A stretch of 36,637 nucleotides of DNA from Planctomycetota bacterium (lineage in GTDB: Bacteria > Planctomycetota > UBA8108 > JACQVS01), in NCBI GenBank assembly GCA_016209605.1, contig JACQVS010000194.1, forward strand, positions 1 through 36,637, given 5' to 3'. Positions 7,211-15,642 of the stretch are shown here, one piece after another; position 1 is the stretch's first letter; each line of letters starts with the position of its first letter. A program made the position numbers and the translations under genes. The notes beneath the pieces are model-generated. The model made no database searches. It saw nothing but the letters and a program-made list of their open reading frames with translations, and was not told the DNA's origin.

Positions 7211-9097
7211 ATGGCTGACTCCATTCACCCACCCAAGAAATCGCCTCGGATCTGCCCGGTTACCGGAAAGCGGCTCGAGCCCGATCCGGTTCTGGCCCGG
7301 CGACCTCGATCCTATGGATTGACGGCGCTCTACGCGATCTCGGGATTCCTGGCGCTGGCCTGGTTTCTCGTGCGCGTGATTCCGAAGCCGAGCCGGGCGG
7401 CTTACCCCTGCCAGCGCCTGGCTTTTCCCTTGGCCTCGTCCTTCCTCCTCTGGGTGATGGGCCTGGCCGGCTCGATCTTCGCCTTCCGCCAGGCCGGCTC
7501 CTACCTGCGGCGATCCCGGTTCACCGTCGCCGGCGTCGGTGCGGCCATCGGCATCGCGATCGCAGGCTGGGCGCTGAGCTTGCCCGGTGAGCCCGCCTCG
7601 GCGGCCTGGACCCCGAACGATCCTCCCAATCAGCCCATCGGCGTCGCGAGAGGAGTCAATCCGGGGCACGTGGTCTGGGTCCATCATCCCGAAGCGACCA
7701 GCTGGAACGGCTCCGCAAACTACTGGTGGAGCGACAAGTACACGGATCCGGCCGTCGTCGACGCGATGATGTCCAGGAGCCTTCGCCGGCTGGCGGGCGC
7801 AACCACCGACGCGGCCGCGTGGGAGGCGATCTTCCGGCACTTCAATAAAACCCACGGCCGCGGCGACGGTGGCTATCAAGCGGGCGAAAGGATCGCCGTC
7901 AAAATCAACATGAATGTCGCCAGCGACTATGCCTTGACCAACGAGCCCATCGTCTCCCCGCAAGTCGTTCGCGCTCTCCTGCGGCAGCTGATCCAGCAAG
8001 CCGGGGTGACGGAATCGGCGATCACGGTCTACGATGCCTCGCGCTGTATCAACGATGCGATCTTCGCGCCCAGCCGGCAGGAATTCCCGCAGGTTAAGTT
8101 CGCCGACAGCCAGGGTCAAGGCGACCGAGACGCCGCGACGCCGGATCCGGCGGTCAAGATCCACTACGCCGACCCCCAAGCGGGAGAAAGCGACGTGAGC
8201 CGCCTGCCGTCGTTCGTGGTCAACGCCACGTACCTCATCAACCTCGCGCTCCTCCGCGGGCATTCGCTGGCGGGCGTCACGCTCTGCGCCAAGAACCACT
8301 TCGGCTCGATCTGGCGTCCCAGCGCCGGCTTTTCGCCCGCCAACCTCCACAACTCGGTCGACAGGAACAAGCCGATGGGAACGGTCAATTCGCTGGTGGA
8401 CCTCATGGGCCACCAGCATCTCGGCGGCAAGACGCTCCTTTTCATGATCGACGCGCTTTATGCCGCGGTCAATCAGGGCAGCGGAGCGCCAGCTCGGTGG
8501 CGGTCCAAGCCGTTCGACAACGACTGGACTGCGAGCCTGTTCGTCTCTCAGGATGGGGTGGCCATCGATTCCGTCGCCGTCGACTTCTGCCGCAATGAGC
8601 CTGCCCTCAGCGGCCAGGTCACTGGAAATAGCGTGGACAATTATCTCCACGAGGCGGCGCTCGCTGACAATCCCCCTTCGGGCGCATGGTACGATCCCGA
8701 AGGCGACGGAACGCGGCTGGCGAGCCTCGGAGTCCATGAGCACTGGAAGGATGCCATCGATAAGCAGTACTCGCGCAATCTCGGAACCGGCTCCGGCATC
8801 GAACTCGTCCTGGTTTCGAGCGCCGGAGGCTTCAAGCGCGGCGACGTCAACGCCGACCGAGAGGTCGATCTGTCGGACGCGGTCACCGCGCTGCTTCACC
8901 TTTTCCGAGGCCAAGCCCTCCCCTGCGCCTCCAGCGCCGATGTCAACGACACGGGCAGCCTGGACGTCACCGATGCGGTGCATCTCCTGAGCTACCTGTT
9001 TTTGGACGGCGCCGCGCCGCTCGATCCTTTCGGAGTCTGCGGCCCCGACCCGACGCCGGATGATCTGCGCTGCGACTCCTTTGGGCCGTGCGGTTGA
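7211..9097 (+). CDS. Membrane-anchored DUF362 protein with dockerin-like C-terminus
   Basis: The 628-residue protein begins with a short cytosolic segment containing a CPVTGKRL motif, then about three hydrophobic helices (roughly 37-56, 70-95 and 105-125). A DUF362 domain follows (about 160-530, with KINMN and TLCAKNHFGS segments typical of the family). Residues 544-600 hold two dockerin-type EF-hand repeats (GDVNADREVDLSDAV and ADVNDTGSLDVTDAV), then a Cys-rich tail (PFGVCGPDPTPDDLRC). Such tails are common in exported planctomycete-like proteins and may sort or anchor them. DUF362 has no settled biochemical role. The start is the ATG at 7211; its ribosome site is weak. The gene is divergent from the HzsA-like gene, so the two may share control. 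Confidence 0.8.
   Translation: MADSIHPPKKSPRICPVTGKRLEPDPVLARRPRSYGLTALYAISGFLALAWFLVRVIPKPSRAAYPCQRLAFPLASSFLLWVMGLAGSIFAFRQAGSYLRRSRFTVAGVGAAIGIAIAGWALSLPGEPASAAWTPNDPPNQPIGVARGVNPGHVVWVHHPEATSWNGSANYWWSDKYTDPAVVDAMMSRSLRRLAGATTDAAAWEAIFRHFNKTHGRGDGGYQAGERIAVKINMNVASDYALTNEPIVSPQVVRALLRQLIQQAGVTESAITVYDASRCINDAIFAPSRQEFPQVKFADSQGQGDRDAATPDPAVKIHYADPQAGESDVSRLPSFVVNATYLINLALLRGHSLAGVTLCAKNHFGSIWRPSAGFSPANLHNSVDRNKPMGTVNSLVDLMGHQHLGGKTLLFMIDALYAAVNQGSGAPARWRSKPFDNDWTASLFVSQDGVAIDSVAVDFCRNEPALSGQVTGNSVDNYLHEAALADNPPSGAWYDPEGDGTRLASLGVHEHWKDAIDKQYSRNLGTGSGIELVLVSSAGGFKRGDVNADREVDLSDAVTALLHLFRGQALPCASSADVNDTGSLDVTDAVHLLSYLFLDGAAPLDPFGVCGPDPTPDDLRCDSFGPCG
9024..9042. repeat. 19-bp segment of the dockerin tail, repeated at 14554
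   Basis: ATCCTTTCGGAGTCTGCGG inside the 3' end of the DUF362/dockerin gene occurs again, exactly and in the same orientation, at 14554-14572. Confidence 0.85.
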
Positions 9098-9140
9098 GGG
9101 AAGCTCGCAACGACTCTAAAAAGTGATGGTAGGGCTACAG

Positions 9141-9385
9141 TTTTCACCACAGCCAGATGTAAATCGCCAGCAAGACCGCCGCCAGAGCGCCCCACCACAG
9201 CCACAGGCTCCGCCAGCCGCGGGAATCTCCGGCCGTGGCCAGCATGGAGCGGTCCCACAGGTTTTCCGCCGGCGCGCGGCGGGCGATGAGGAGCGGGATC
9301 ACCAGGCCCAGGCTCGCGAAGAGGAGCGCCACGGCGCCGGCGGAGGGGCTCCAGGCGGCCAGCTTCAAGATCAGCGCGCCGGCCA
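9141..9385. repeat. Direct repeat, copy 1: 3' end of the symporter gene
   Basis: This 245-bp stretch matches 15398-15642 with roughly ten mismatches by eye and constant offset 6257 (no indel seen). Identity begins at TTTTCACCA and stops abruptly after GCGCCGGCCA. Confidence 0.9.
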
Positions 9386-9422
9386 GGACAAAAATGGCCA
9401 CCTCCGAAAAGGAGGTTGCCAC
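9144..9422 (-). pseudogene. Truncated C-terminal fragment of a sodium:solute symporter
   Basis: The last ~80 codons of the symporter at 15401-17101 are duplicated here, through the terminal residues AIYIWLW and the same stop. Upstream of residue ~14 the homology ends and the frame runs into a short hairpin-bearing sequence (MATSFSEVAIF) unrelated to the full gene. It has no promoter or plausible ribosome site, and two membrane helices alone would not transport. It is a scar of duplication or insertion. Confidence 0.85.
9396..9420. terminator. Hairpin at the truncation point of the symporter fragment
   Basis: GGCCACCTCC (9396-9405) pairs with GGAGGTTGCC (9411-9420) with one mismatch around the loop GAAAA. 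It lies downstream of the minus-strand ABC operon (last stop 9543) and could end its transcription, although a T-run is missing. Confidence 0.35.
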
Positions 9423-9542
9423 CGAGTGTTCTCATCGAGAGCCTAGCCTGCCATATCGACGCGATTGGGATCGCTGTTTTTAACCACGAGATGGACGCCA
9501 ACGCGGGCGCATGCTACCGGCGAAAATTTTCTTAAGCGATCA

Positions 9543-11345
9543 CTAGGGCCGGTTGAGCTGCCAATCGGCGTGATAGAGGGAACGGCCGCGGAAATAAAGC
9601 GCGTTGCCGCCCACGGCCAATCCATTCAGAAGAACCGCGAAGCAGAGCATCAGCTCCCAGCCGGCCCCCTGGTCATGGAAAAACTCCAGCCAGTAGATAA
9701 CCACGGCCGGACTGGCGAGAAGGCCGATCACGGTCAAGCCGTTATCAAAGCTTGAGAACACGATCAGAAGAATAGTGAATAAGCCGCTGATCATCCAGAG
9801 GAGCACCGCCGGCAGGGAAGGGAACCATCGCCGCCACGCCACTCCGATCCAGAACCATCCTGGGACGACCAGGGTGGCCGCGGTGCCGAGGAAGCCCATG
9901 TAGACCGACCAGGAGCGGCTCTTCCATCGCAAGCCAGTCCAGATGTTTAACCAGAAAACAGCGGGGAGATACAGTAGCGCCGCCGCGGCGGAAGAGATCC
10001 AGTAAAAGGCCAGAGCCCCTTTTCCGCCAAGCTTCATGTACTCCGCCGCCCCCTCAAAAAGAATCAAGGTGAAATAAGCGCACCCGATGATGATGAAAAG
10101 CGGTTTGAGGCCGCGTACTTTCTGGCGGACGATTTCCTCGCCGTCCAGAGGGGCGGCAAGGAGAAGGTCAAGAGTCTGGCCGGAGCGCTCGGAATGGAAA
10201 AGGCCGGTGCCTTCCGCCACAAGAACCACAGCGGCCAGCCCCCACCAAATGAAGATCAGCGATGAAAAATACGCGGCATCATTAGCTCCCGGAAAGGTGG
10301 CTGGATACCCGAGCGCCAGATCGATGCAGGCGGCGATGAGCGGCGCCTCCACCATGAGGAAGACGGGAAGGAGGTAGCGGCCGCGGAGGAGCGACCGCTT
10401 GCGCAGCTCCCGCCAGACCAGAGGCTTATCGAACGGAAAAGATGCTGATTCTGCCATCAGAAACTTCCCGCCCAGCCAGCGGTTTAGCCTGAGAAAGAAG
10501 CCATCCAGCGAGTCGAGGGCGCCAGACCAAAAGGCCGCCGGTTGATGAAAAGCTTCCCGGGCCAGGATGAGCCAGGCCAGCGCCAGGGCCAAGGCGACGC
10601 TGGCCAGGACGGGCATGCCGCTAAGGACTCCATCGAGCGCCGAGCCGCCTCGGTTGGCCTTGAACAGATAGATCGGAAGGAGGGAGCCGATGAAATCGTT
10701 GCTCCAAGCTCCCTGGGGGAGGAGTTGCAGATGCTCGAGGATTAGCCGGAGCGCGGGGAGAACGATATAAACCGTAAGCGTCAGGATGTAGGACAAAGTG
10801 AAAGCCGCCGGCGATTTCCGGCAACAAACGGAGGCCAGGATCGACAGCGCCCCGGCCTGGAAGCAGGCCAGGGCCAGAAAAGTGACCGCCAGCCAGATTT
10901 CACTTTCGGCGATGCCGCCGTAAGCGTAAGCCACCGCCAGGAGGGGCAGCGATAGGAGGATGAAGGAAAACATGGCGATGGCGCGGCTCAAGAACTTCTC
11001 AAGGACGATCTCCAATGGCGACAGGCCCACGTTGATGAGGATAAGGAGCGAGCCACGCTCCCGCTCCCTGGAAATGGCATCGGCGGCGAGCCCTGGGAGA
11101 AACACCAGGATGCCGATGAATTGAAAGTCAATGAGAAAATCAAAGATCGGCTTGCCGCGGCCGAGAAGCAAAAACGGGCTTCCCTTGACGGTGGCGGTCC
11201 AGACTTCGAAAAAAGCTATGGAAAAACTCAAAAAAAGGATCCCCGCATAGGCCATGCGAAGGTGGTATAGGTTTTTTTTCGCCGCCAGCTCCACCAGCTC
11301 TTTCCCGAGGAGCGGCAGGGGGGAGCGGAGCCGCTTCCAGTTCAT
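9543..11345 (-). CDS. ABC-2 type transporter permease
   Basis: The 600-residue polytopic protein has about twelve hydrophobic helices. The N-terminal half carries the ABC-2 hallmark: a helix pair followed by LPGLAADAISRERERGSLLILI, the coupling region seen in NosY/GldF-type permeases. The second half repeats the plan with AEGTGLFHSERSGQTLDLLL, so this is a fused pair of permease domains. It would form the membrane channel of an exporter energised by the ATPase encoded just upstream. Its ATG (11345-11343) overlaps the ATPase stop as ATGA, pointing to translational coupling. The substrate is unknown. The operon lies between the two symporter repeats. Confidence 0.87.
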   Translation of the reverse strand: MNWKRLRSPLPLLGKELVELAAKKNLYHLRMAYAGILFLSFSIAFFEVWTATVKGSPFLLLGRGKPIFDFLIDFQFIGILVFLPGLAADAISRERERGSLLILINVGLSPLEIVLEKFLSRAIAMFSFILLSLPLLAVAYAYGGIAESEIWLAVTFLALACFQAGALSILASVCCRKSPAAFTLSYILTLTVYIVLPALRLILEHLQLLPQGAWSNDFIGSLLPIYLFKANRGGSALDGVLSGMPVLASVALALALAWLILAREAFHQPAAFWSGALDSLDGFFLRLNRWLGGKFLMAESASFPFDKPLVWRELRKRSLLRGRYLLPVFLMVEAPLIAACIDLALGYPATFPGANDAAYFSSLIFIWWGLAAVVLVAEGTGLFHSERSGQTLDLLLAAPLDGEEIVRQKVRGLKPLFIIIGCAYFTLILFEGAAEYMKLGGKGALAFYWISSAAAALLYLPAVFWLNIWTGLRWKSRSWSVYMGFLGTAATLVVPGWFWIGVAWRRWFPSLPAVLLWMISGLFTILLIVFSSFDNGLTVIGLLASPAVVIYWLEFFHDQGAGWELMLCFAVLLNGLAVGGNALYFRGRSLYHADWQLNRP

Positions 11346-12274
11346 CCGGTTTTTCCCTCCGTGATCTTCAAGAAAACCTTTTCCATGTCAAGGATTTCCG
11401 GCTGGAACAGGCGGAGGCGGGCTCCCAGGGCGCGGAGGCCGTCGAGAAGGTCCTCGAGCGGGAGAATTTTTTCCTGGATCCGGATGGAGAGCCGATCCGC
11501 CAGCTCATCGACGCGCTCGACACCTTCGAGTTTCCTGATTTTTTCAAGAAGTTCCGGCGCGAGGTTGGCGATTTGCACGTGGACAGCCCGCTGGATCTCG
11601 AGATCCCGGAGCACTTCCTCGAGCGATCCCTCCGCTGCCAGCTTCCCCTCATCGAGAATGCCGAAGCAGGTGCAGAGCTGGGAAAGTTCATGGAGGATGT
11701 GGCTTGAGATGATGATGGTCTTGCCCATGCGGTGAAGCTCCTTCAAGAGTTCCCGCAGCTCAATTCGAGCGCGCGGATCAAGGCCGCTAGCGGGCTCATC
11801 GAGAATCAACAGTTCAGGATCATGGAGGAGGACGCGCGCCAGTGCCAGCCGCTGCTTCATTCCCAGAGAAAGGGACTCCACGGCCGAGTCGGCCCTTGCG
11901 GTCAAGTCGGTGAGCTTGAGCACATCATCCACGAGCGTCTGCCGCCTGGTTCGCTCGATCCGGTAGACCGCCGCGAAGAAGTGCAGGTATTCCCTGGCGG
12001 TGAGGTCGTCATAGACCCCGAAAACATCCGGGACGTAACCGATTTTGCCGCGGATTTTTTGGGGCCGGTTGAGGATGTCGATTCCATCGATGTGCACCCT
12101 GCCGCTCTTAGGCTTGATCACGGTCGCCAGCACCTTAAGGGTGGAAGTCTTGCCTGCCCCATTGGATCCGATGAGGCCGAAGATCTCTCCTTTCGGCACC
12201 GTAAACGATATGCCCTTCACGGCCAAAACGTTGCCGTAGCTGATCCAGAGGTTTTCCACTTGCACAAAGCTCAT
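11342..12274 (-). CDS. ABC transporter ATP-binding protein
   Basis: The 310-residue nucleotide-binding subunit starts at the ATG 12274-12272, which overlaps the upstream stop as ATGA; a longer frame to 12349 adds unrelated residues. Counting from this start, Walker A GSNGAGKTS lies at ~36-44, the signature SLSLGMKQR near 134, Walker B LLILDEP near 155 and the H-loop His near 192. A C-terminal extension of ~90 residues (after the switch) is typical of DRA/CcmA/GldA-type ATPases working with ABC-2 permeases. It hydrolyses ATP to drive the permease encoded downstream. Confidence 0.92.
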   Translation of the reverse strand: MSFVQVENLWISYGNVLAVKGISFTVPKGEIFGLIGSNGAGKTSTLKVLATVIKPKSGRVHIDGIDILNRPQKIRGKIGYVPDVFGVYDDLTAREYLHFFAAVYRIERTRRQTLVDDVLKLTDLTARADSAVESLSLGMKQRLALARVLLHDPELLILDEPASGLDPRARIELRELLKELHRMGKTIIISSHILHELSQLCTCFGILDEGKLAAEGSLEEVLRDLEIQRAVHVQIANLAPELLEKIRKLEGVERVDELADRLSIRIQEKILPLEDLLDGLRALGARLRLFQPEILDMEKVFLKITEGKTG

Positions 12275-14301
12275 GGCTGTTCCTCGAAATAAAGCCGCCG
12301 ATGGACTACGAAACCATCCTCCACTGCCGATGCCGCCACAAGGAGCCACTGGCGGGGATCGCCGGCATCATGGATGGCCAGGTCATCGAAACCGTCCCCG
12401 CCGGCCGGGGAGAGCTGCGACGCCAGATAAAAGATTCCCTGGCGCTTTCGGGAGGAAGCTCTGAGAATGAATTCCATGGGGATGGCTGGGTCGGAGCGGC
12501 AAATCCCATAGTGTTCAGACCCATGCAGCAGATCAATGCGCCCAGAAAAATTCGCTTCGCCGAAAAGAAATTTTTTCAAACGCTCCCTCCCTTCCAAAGT
12601 CCGGAACTGGTCGGGACCAACGGCATCCCAGCGGATTTTGAGAGGGGAAAGTTTCGATTCTCGGCCGATGGCAAAAGAGTGGCTTGCGCACGGATTCCAT
12701 TTAAGGATTTTCCGGCGGATGCGATAGCGGCCGGGAAATTTCCCCTCAATTGAGGGGAGATCTTCTCCGCCGCTGAATTCGCTCGCGAAAAAAGGCGAGC
12801 CCCGTTCCGGGAAGGGATCCAGTTCCCAAGCGCTGACCGGCGCGAATAAAGCGCCGGCCTTCGTTGTCTCCAGTTCTTCATGAAATCCCGAAATATGGAA
12901 CGCGTAGAGGCTCTCTCGCAAGACTCGACCGCGGGAGCAGTGGTCCACGATCGCCATGGACTTTTGAGAGCCGGGATTCCCATGGTAAATGTTGGCGAGC
13001 CAGACGAGAAACAAGGCAAAACCAGCGCAGAGGGATGGCTGATATATCCAGGTCAGGCGCCGTTTTTTCAACAGTCCCAAGAGAAAATAATCAACAGGGC
13101 CGGCGGCTGCAAAAAAGATCAGGAGAAGGAAAAACAGCAGGCTGAAGGGCAAAACCCGCAATCCGGATGGAAGGAAGTATCCCAGCAGCTTTTCGCGCGC
13201 GCGATCAAGGTCCGAAGAAGTCTCCAGCCACTTCCTCTCGGCGGAATCTCTCCAGCGACCCTGCTTTGATATCGAGGGAACATGGATTCGAGAATATTTC
13301 CAGAGAAATGCCGCCGCTTCCCACCAGCTCTCATGATCCAGATCTTCCGGTTGCGGAGCTTTCCATACCAGGACAACCCTCCCCAGGCCGGCGCGCCAGG
13401 ATTTAATTCCAGAAACAGAAAATGAATTCGCCGGGGCCAGGCCGCCATCTTCCATCCACCGGACGAGAGGATGGGCGCCGTCAGGATCAGCCAGGCGGTT
13501 GAGGAATTCGGCATGATGCGCCTCGGTGCCCTTCTCAGGAAGGACGCAGAGGCTGCCTCCCGCTTCCACCCAGCGAGCGAGGTGATCAAGCTGCACCGAG
13601 CTCAATTGAGGAAAGCCGGTTCCTCCCAGGAGAACCACATCCCAGGAGCAGTACTCGAGCGAATCGATTGGAAATTCCGCCGGCGGAAGGTGGACCATCG
13701 AGGTCTGAAAGGGAAGCTCGCTCTCGGTCACGTTCTCCGGGCGGTAGCGCTCAAAACTCAAGCTGCTGGCGATGGGGAAGAAGCGGGAAGAGCTTTCCAC
13801 CGGCTCCGAGGAGAGGAGGGTGAAGATGCGATCCCTGGAAACGGTCAGGGGTAGAGGCTGAATGCCAAGGTCGATTTCCTTGCCGCTGGTCAGGAATATC
13901 GCCAGGACCGCGATCTGGCTTTTAAAATTAATTCTCTTAATCGGCGGCACGAGGAAGCGGAACGACTGGGAGCCCGGCTGGAGCGTCAGCTCGGCGCTGC
14001 AATAATTTCCCACGGATTTGAAATTGGCGAGGAAGCGTAGATCCAGATGGCCGGAGAGCAGGCTGGCGCCGTCCCAGCTCAACCTGGCCTCGAGCTCAAA
14101 TGGAGCCGCAGTGCGGCAACTGGCGGCCCGGGTGGTGAAAGCCGCCGACAGCCCGGCTTTTTCCTCCCCCGGGGCTGCCTTCAAGCTTCCGCCGCCCGCC
14201 AGGATCAACTCGATGAAAATCCAGACCGCGCCCCTGACAAGGCCATGGCTATTCTGGAACATTTTTTTTGAATCAACGGTCCACCAGTTCACCGCTCGCA
14301 C
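12271..14301 (-). CDS. Exported membrane protein of ABC operon (GATase-like fold, GldG-like role)
   Basis: The protein has up to 676 residues. The given start is a GTG at 14301; an ATG at 14262 (MFQNSHG) is equally possible because neither has a clear ribosome site. A hydrophobic signal or anchor is followed by an extracytoplasmic beta-rich domain. Next comes a segment resembling the class I glutamine-amidotransferase fold (DVVLLGG, LARWVEAGGSLCVLP; residues ~220-260), lacking an obvious catalytic Cys. Two helices near 385-435 flank AAAGPVDYFLLGLLKKRRLTW, a motif typical of auxiliary membrane proteins encoded with ABC-2 exporters. The gene is first in a three-gene operon with ATGA overlap to the ATPase. 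By position it resembles GldG-type auxiliary subunits, which is an inference. Confidence 0.72.
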   Translation of the reverse strand: MRAVNWWTVDSKKMFQNSHGLVRGAVWIFIELILAGGGSLKAAPGEEKAGLSAAFTTRAASCRTAAPFELEARLSWDGASLLSGHLDLRFLANFKSVGNYCSAELTLQPGSQSFRFLVPPIKRINFKSQIAVLAIFLTSGKEIDLGIQPLPLTVSRDRIFTLLSSEPVESSSRFFPIASSLSFERYRPENVTESELPFQTSMVHLPPAEFPIDSLEYCSWDVVLLGGTGFPQLSSVQLDHLARWVEAGGSLCVLPEKGTEAHHAEFLNRLADPDGAHPLVRWMEDGGLAPANSFSVSGIKSWRAGLGRVVLVWKAPQPEDLDHESWWEAAAFLWKYSRIHVPSISKQGRWRDSAERKWLETSSDLDRAREKLLGYFLPSGLRVLPFSLLFFLLLIFFAAAGPVDYFLLGLLKKRRLTWIYQPSLCAGFALFLVWLANIYHGNPGSQKSMAIVDHCSRGRVLRESLYAFHISGFHEELETTKAGALFAPVSAWELDPFPERGSPFFASEFSGGEDLPSIEGKFPGRYRIRRKILKWNPCASHSFAIGRESKLSPLKIRWDAVGPDQFRTLEGRERLKKFLFGEANFSGRIDLLHGSEHYGICRSDPAIPMEFILRASSRKRQGIFYLASQLSPAGGDGFDDLAIHDAGDPRQWLLVAASAVEDGFVVHRRLYFEEQP

Positions 14302-14602
14302 TCACTGTTCACCAGGCAGGCAGTTCAAAATTTCTTTAATTTTAACACTCTGGTGACTTGAACGATTCTCCCCCTTTCTTCGCTTTTACGCAAGCCGAAC
14401 GTCTTACCAGTGCGCCTGAACGTAATTGCGAGGGAAAGGGGTACACAAGATCATTTACGCACCCCTCATTTTTCCCGGCACTGACAGCGCGAAGGATCTT
14501 GATTAAATTTAAAGTGTCAATATGAGGGAGAACCCATGATGATTATGTCGCTCATCCTTTCGGAGTCTGCGGTCCTCTGGAAAGGTTCTTGAAGAATATG
14601 CT
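14302..14602. other. Intergenic region with possible insertion-sequence end
   Basis: No gene was recognised. At 14437-14466 AGGGGT and ACCCCT face each other around GTACACAAGATC-type sequence, followed ~70 bp later by a reading frame start (ATGATG at 14536) that stops after a few codons. This layout resembles the left end of an insertion sequence whose transposase gene was deleted. The 19-bp dockerin-tail repeat (14554-14572) directly follows. Weak evidence. Confidence 0.3.
14554..14572. repeat. Second copy of the 19-bp dockerin-tail segment
   Basis: Exact copy of 9024-9042 with no surrounding dockerin gene left; it lies just left of the toxin gene. Confidence 0.85.
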
Positions 14603-15028
14603 TTAATGGCGGGGCAGCCAGTCTATGATCACGATCTTTTCAGCGGCCACGGCCTTAAGTTCCGGGTCTCCAGTAATGATGATGCCATCATAATCCCGAG
14701 CCGTGACCACAGCGAAGGCATCCGCATAAGAAATCGGGTGATGGGCCTTGATATGGGCGGCCGCCAATACCGTGGAACGTGAAACGTCCACAATCTTCAC
14801 AGGCAACTGGTCAATGGCAGCCAGCGTCTTATGAGCCTGGACCAGACCTTTTTCACGTTCGGTGATGTAGAGAACTTCACCCAAATTAATGAGTGAAAGA
14901 TAAAGGTTGTGCTCTCCGGCTTCGGCCCCCTCAAGCACCTCTCTGACCCGAGCCATGCCAACCTCGCCTTCCAGATAAGCAAGCAGGGCAAAACTATCCA
15001 GCACATAAGCGGATGGTTTACCGGCCAA
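14603..15028 (-). CDS. vapC: PIN-domain ribonuclease toxin (VapC-like)
   Basis: The start is set at the TTG 15028-15026, which has AAGGAG 7 bases upstream, giving 141 residues; the longer frame to 15076 runs inside the antitoxin gene and lacks homology. The PIN acidic residues are all present: Asp11 (YVLDSFALLAYL), Glu51 (NLGEVLY), Asp103 (YADAFAVVTA) and Asp121 (ITGDPEL). PIN toxins cut RNA, often tRNA or rRNA, using Mg2+ or Mn2+ and are held inactive by the partner encoded just upstream. The toxin start overlaps the antitoxin stop codon region by ~11 bases, a normal arrangement that keeps the antitoxin ahead in synthesis. Confidence 0.9.
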   Translation of the reverse strand: MAGKPSAYVLDSFALLAYLEGEVGMARVREVLEGAEAGEHNLYLSLINLGEVLYITEREKGLVQAHKTLAAIDQLPVKIVDVSRSTVLAAAHIKAHHPISYADAFAVVTARDYDGIIITGDPELKAVAAEKIVIIDWLPRH

Positions 15029-15263
15029 GTGCTTTCTCCTTGCGCTGCTCAGCTTTATGTTCAGCCAACAGCGCACGGGTGAGCGACTTGCCCCCCTTCA
15101 GCATGCCGGCAGCTTGCTGGACCGGATCGGCCAATTCAGGCACCAAAACCAGCACGCCGCCATAGTCCACCACCTGCACCGCTGTGCCAGGCTTGAGGTT
15201 GTATTTTTTACGCAATCCTGCGGGGATGACCACCCAGCCTTTGTCCGAAACGGTGACGTTCAT
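15018..15263 (-). CDS. vapB: AbrB/SpoVT-type antitoxin (VapB-like)
   Basis: The 81-residue protein has an N-terminal swapped-hairpin AbrB DNA-binding domain (VSDKGWVVIPAGLRKKYNL, then GTAVQVVDYGG). Its charged C-terminal helix (about 50-81) should wrap the PIN toxin. The ATG at 15263 has AGGAGG upstream. The pair probably represses its own promoter through the inverted repeat at 15311-15338. It sits inside the block flanked by the symporter repeats, where it may stabilise that block. Confidence 0.9.
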   Translation of the reverse strand: MNVTVSDKGWVVIPAGLRKKYNLKPGTAVQVVDYGGVLVLVPELADPVQQAAGMLKGGKSLTRALLAEHKAEQRKEKALGR

Positions 15264-15310
15264 GGGATAAGTGCCTCCTGTCGGGATATCCGAACCTTCA
15301 ATATCATGGT

Positions 15311-15338
15311 GTTATACAAAGTCATCTAAAAGTATAAC
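15311..15338. promoter_or_regulatory. Likely operator of the toxin-antitoxin pair
   Basis: GTTATAC (15311-15317) and GTATAAC (15332-15338) are perfect inverted 7-mers with arm centres 21 bp apart, two helical turns, 48 bp upstream of the antitoxin ATG. Dimeric AbrB-type repressors bind such spaced arms. Confidence 0.6.
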
Positions 15339-15397
15339 AATCATCAGAGCGTCAAGCAAACTGTCAATTGCAACACCCGCCAGTTGCCAAAGACCGG

Positions 15398-15642
15398 TTT
15401 TCACCATAGCCAGATGTAAATCGCCAGCAAGACCGCCGCCAGCGCGCCCCACCACAGCCACAGGCTCCGCCAGCCGCGGAAATCTCCGGCCGTGGCCAGC
15501 ATGGAGCGGTCCCACAGGTTTTCCGCCGGCGCGCGGCGGGCGATGAGGAGCGGGATTACCAGGCCCAAGCTCGCGAAGAGGAGCGCCATGGCGCTGGCGG
15601 AGGGGCTCCAGGCGGCCAGACTCAGGATCAGCGCGCCGGCCA
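15398..15642. repeat. Direct repeat, copy 2: 3' end of the intact symporter gene
   Basis: Partner of 9141-9385, in the same orientation. Here the sequence continues into the complete symporter gene. Confidence 0.9.

Noticed and set aside
7133..8983. Minus-strand open frame of 616 codons opposite the DUF362 gene
   Set aside because: Low-complexity Arg/Gly/Asp/Val composition typical of the antisense frame of a GC-rich gene; no motif.
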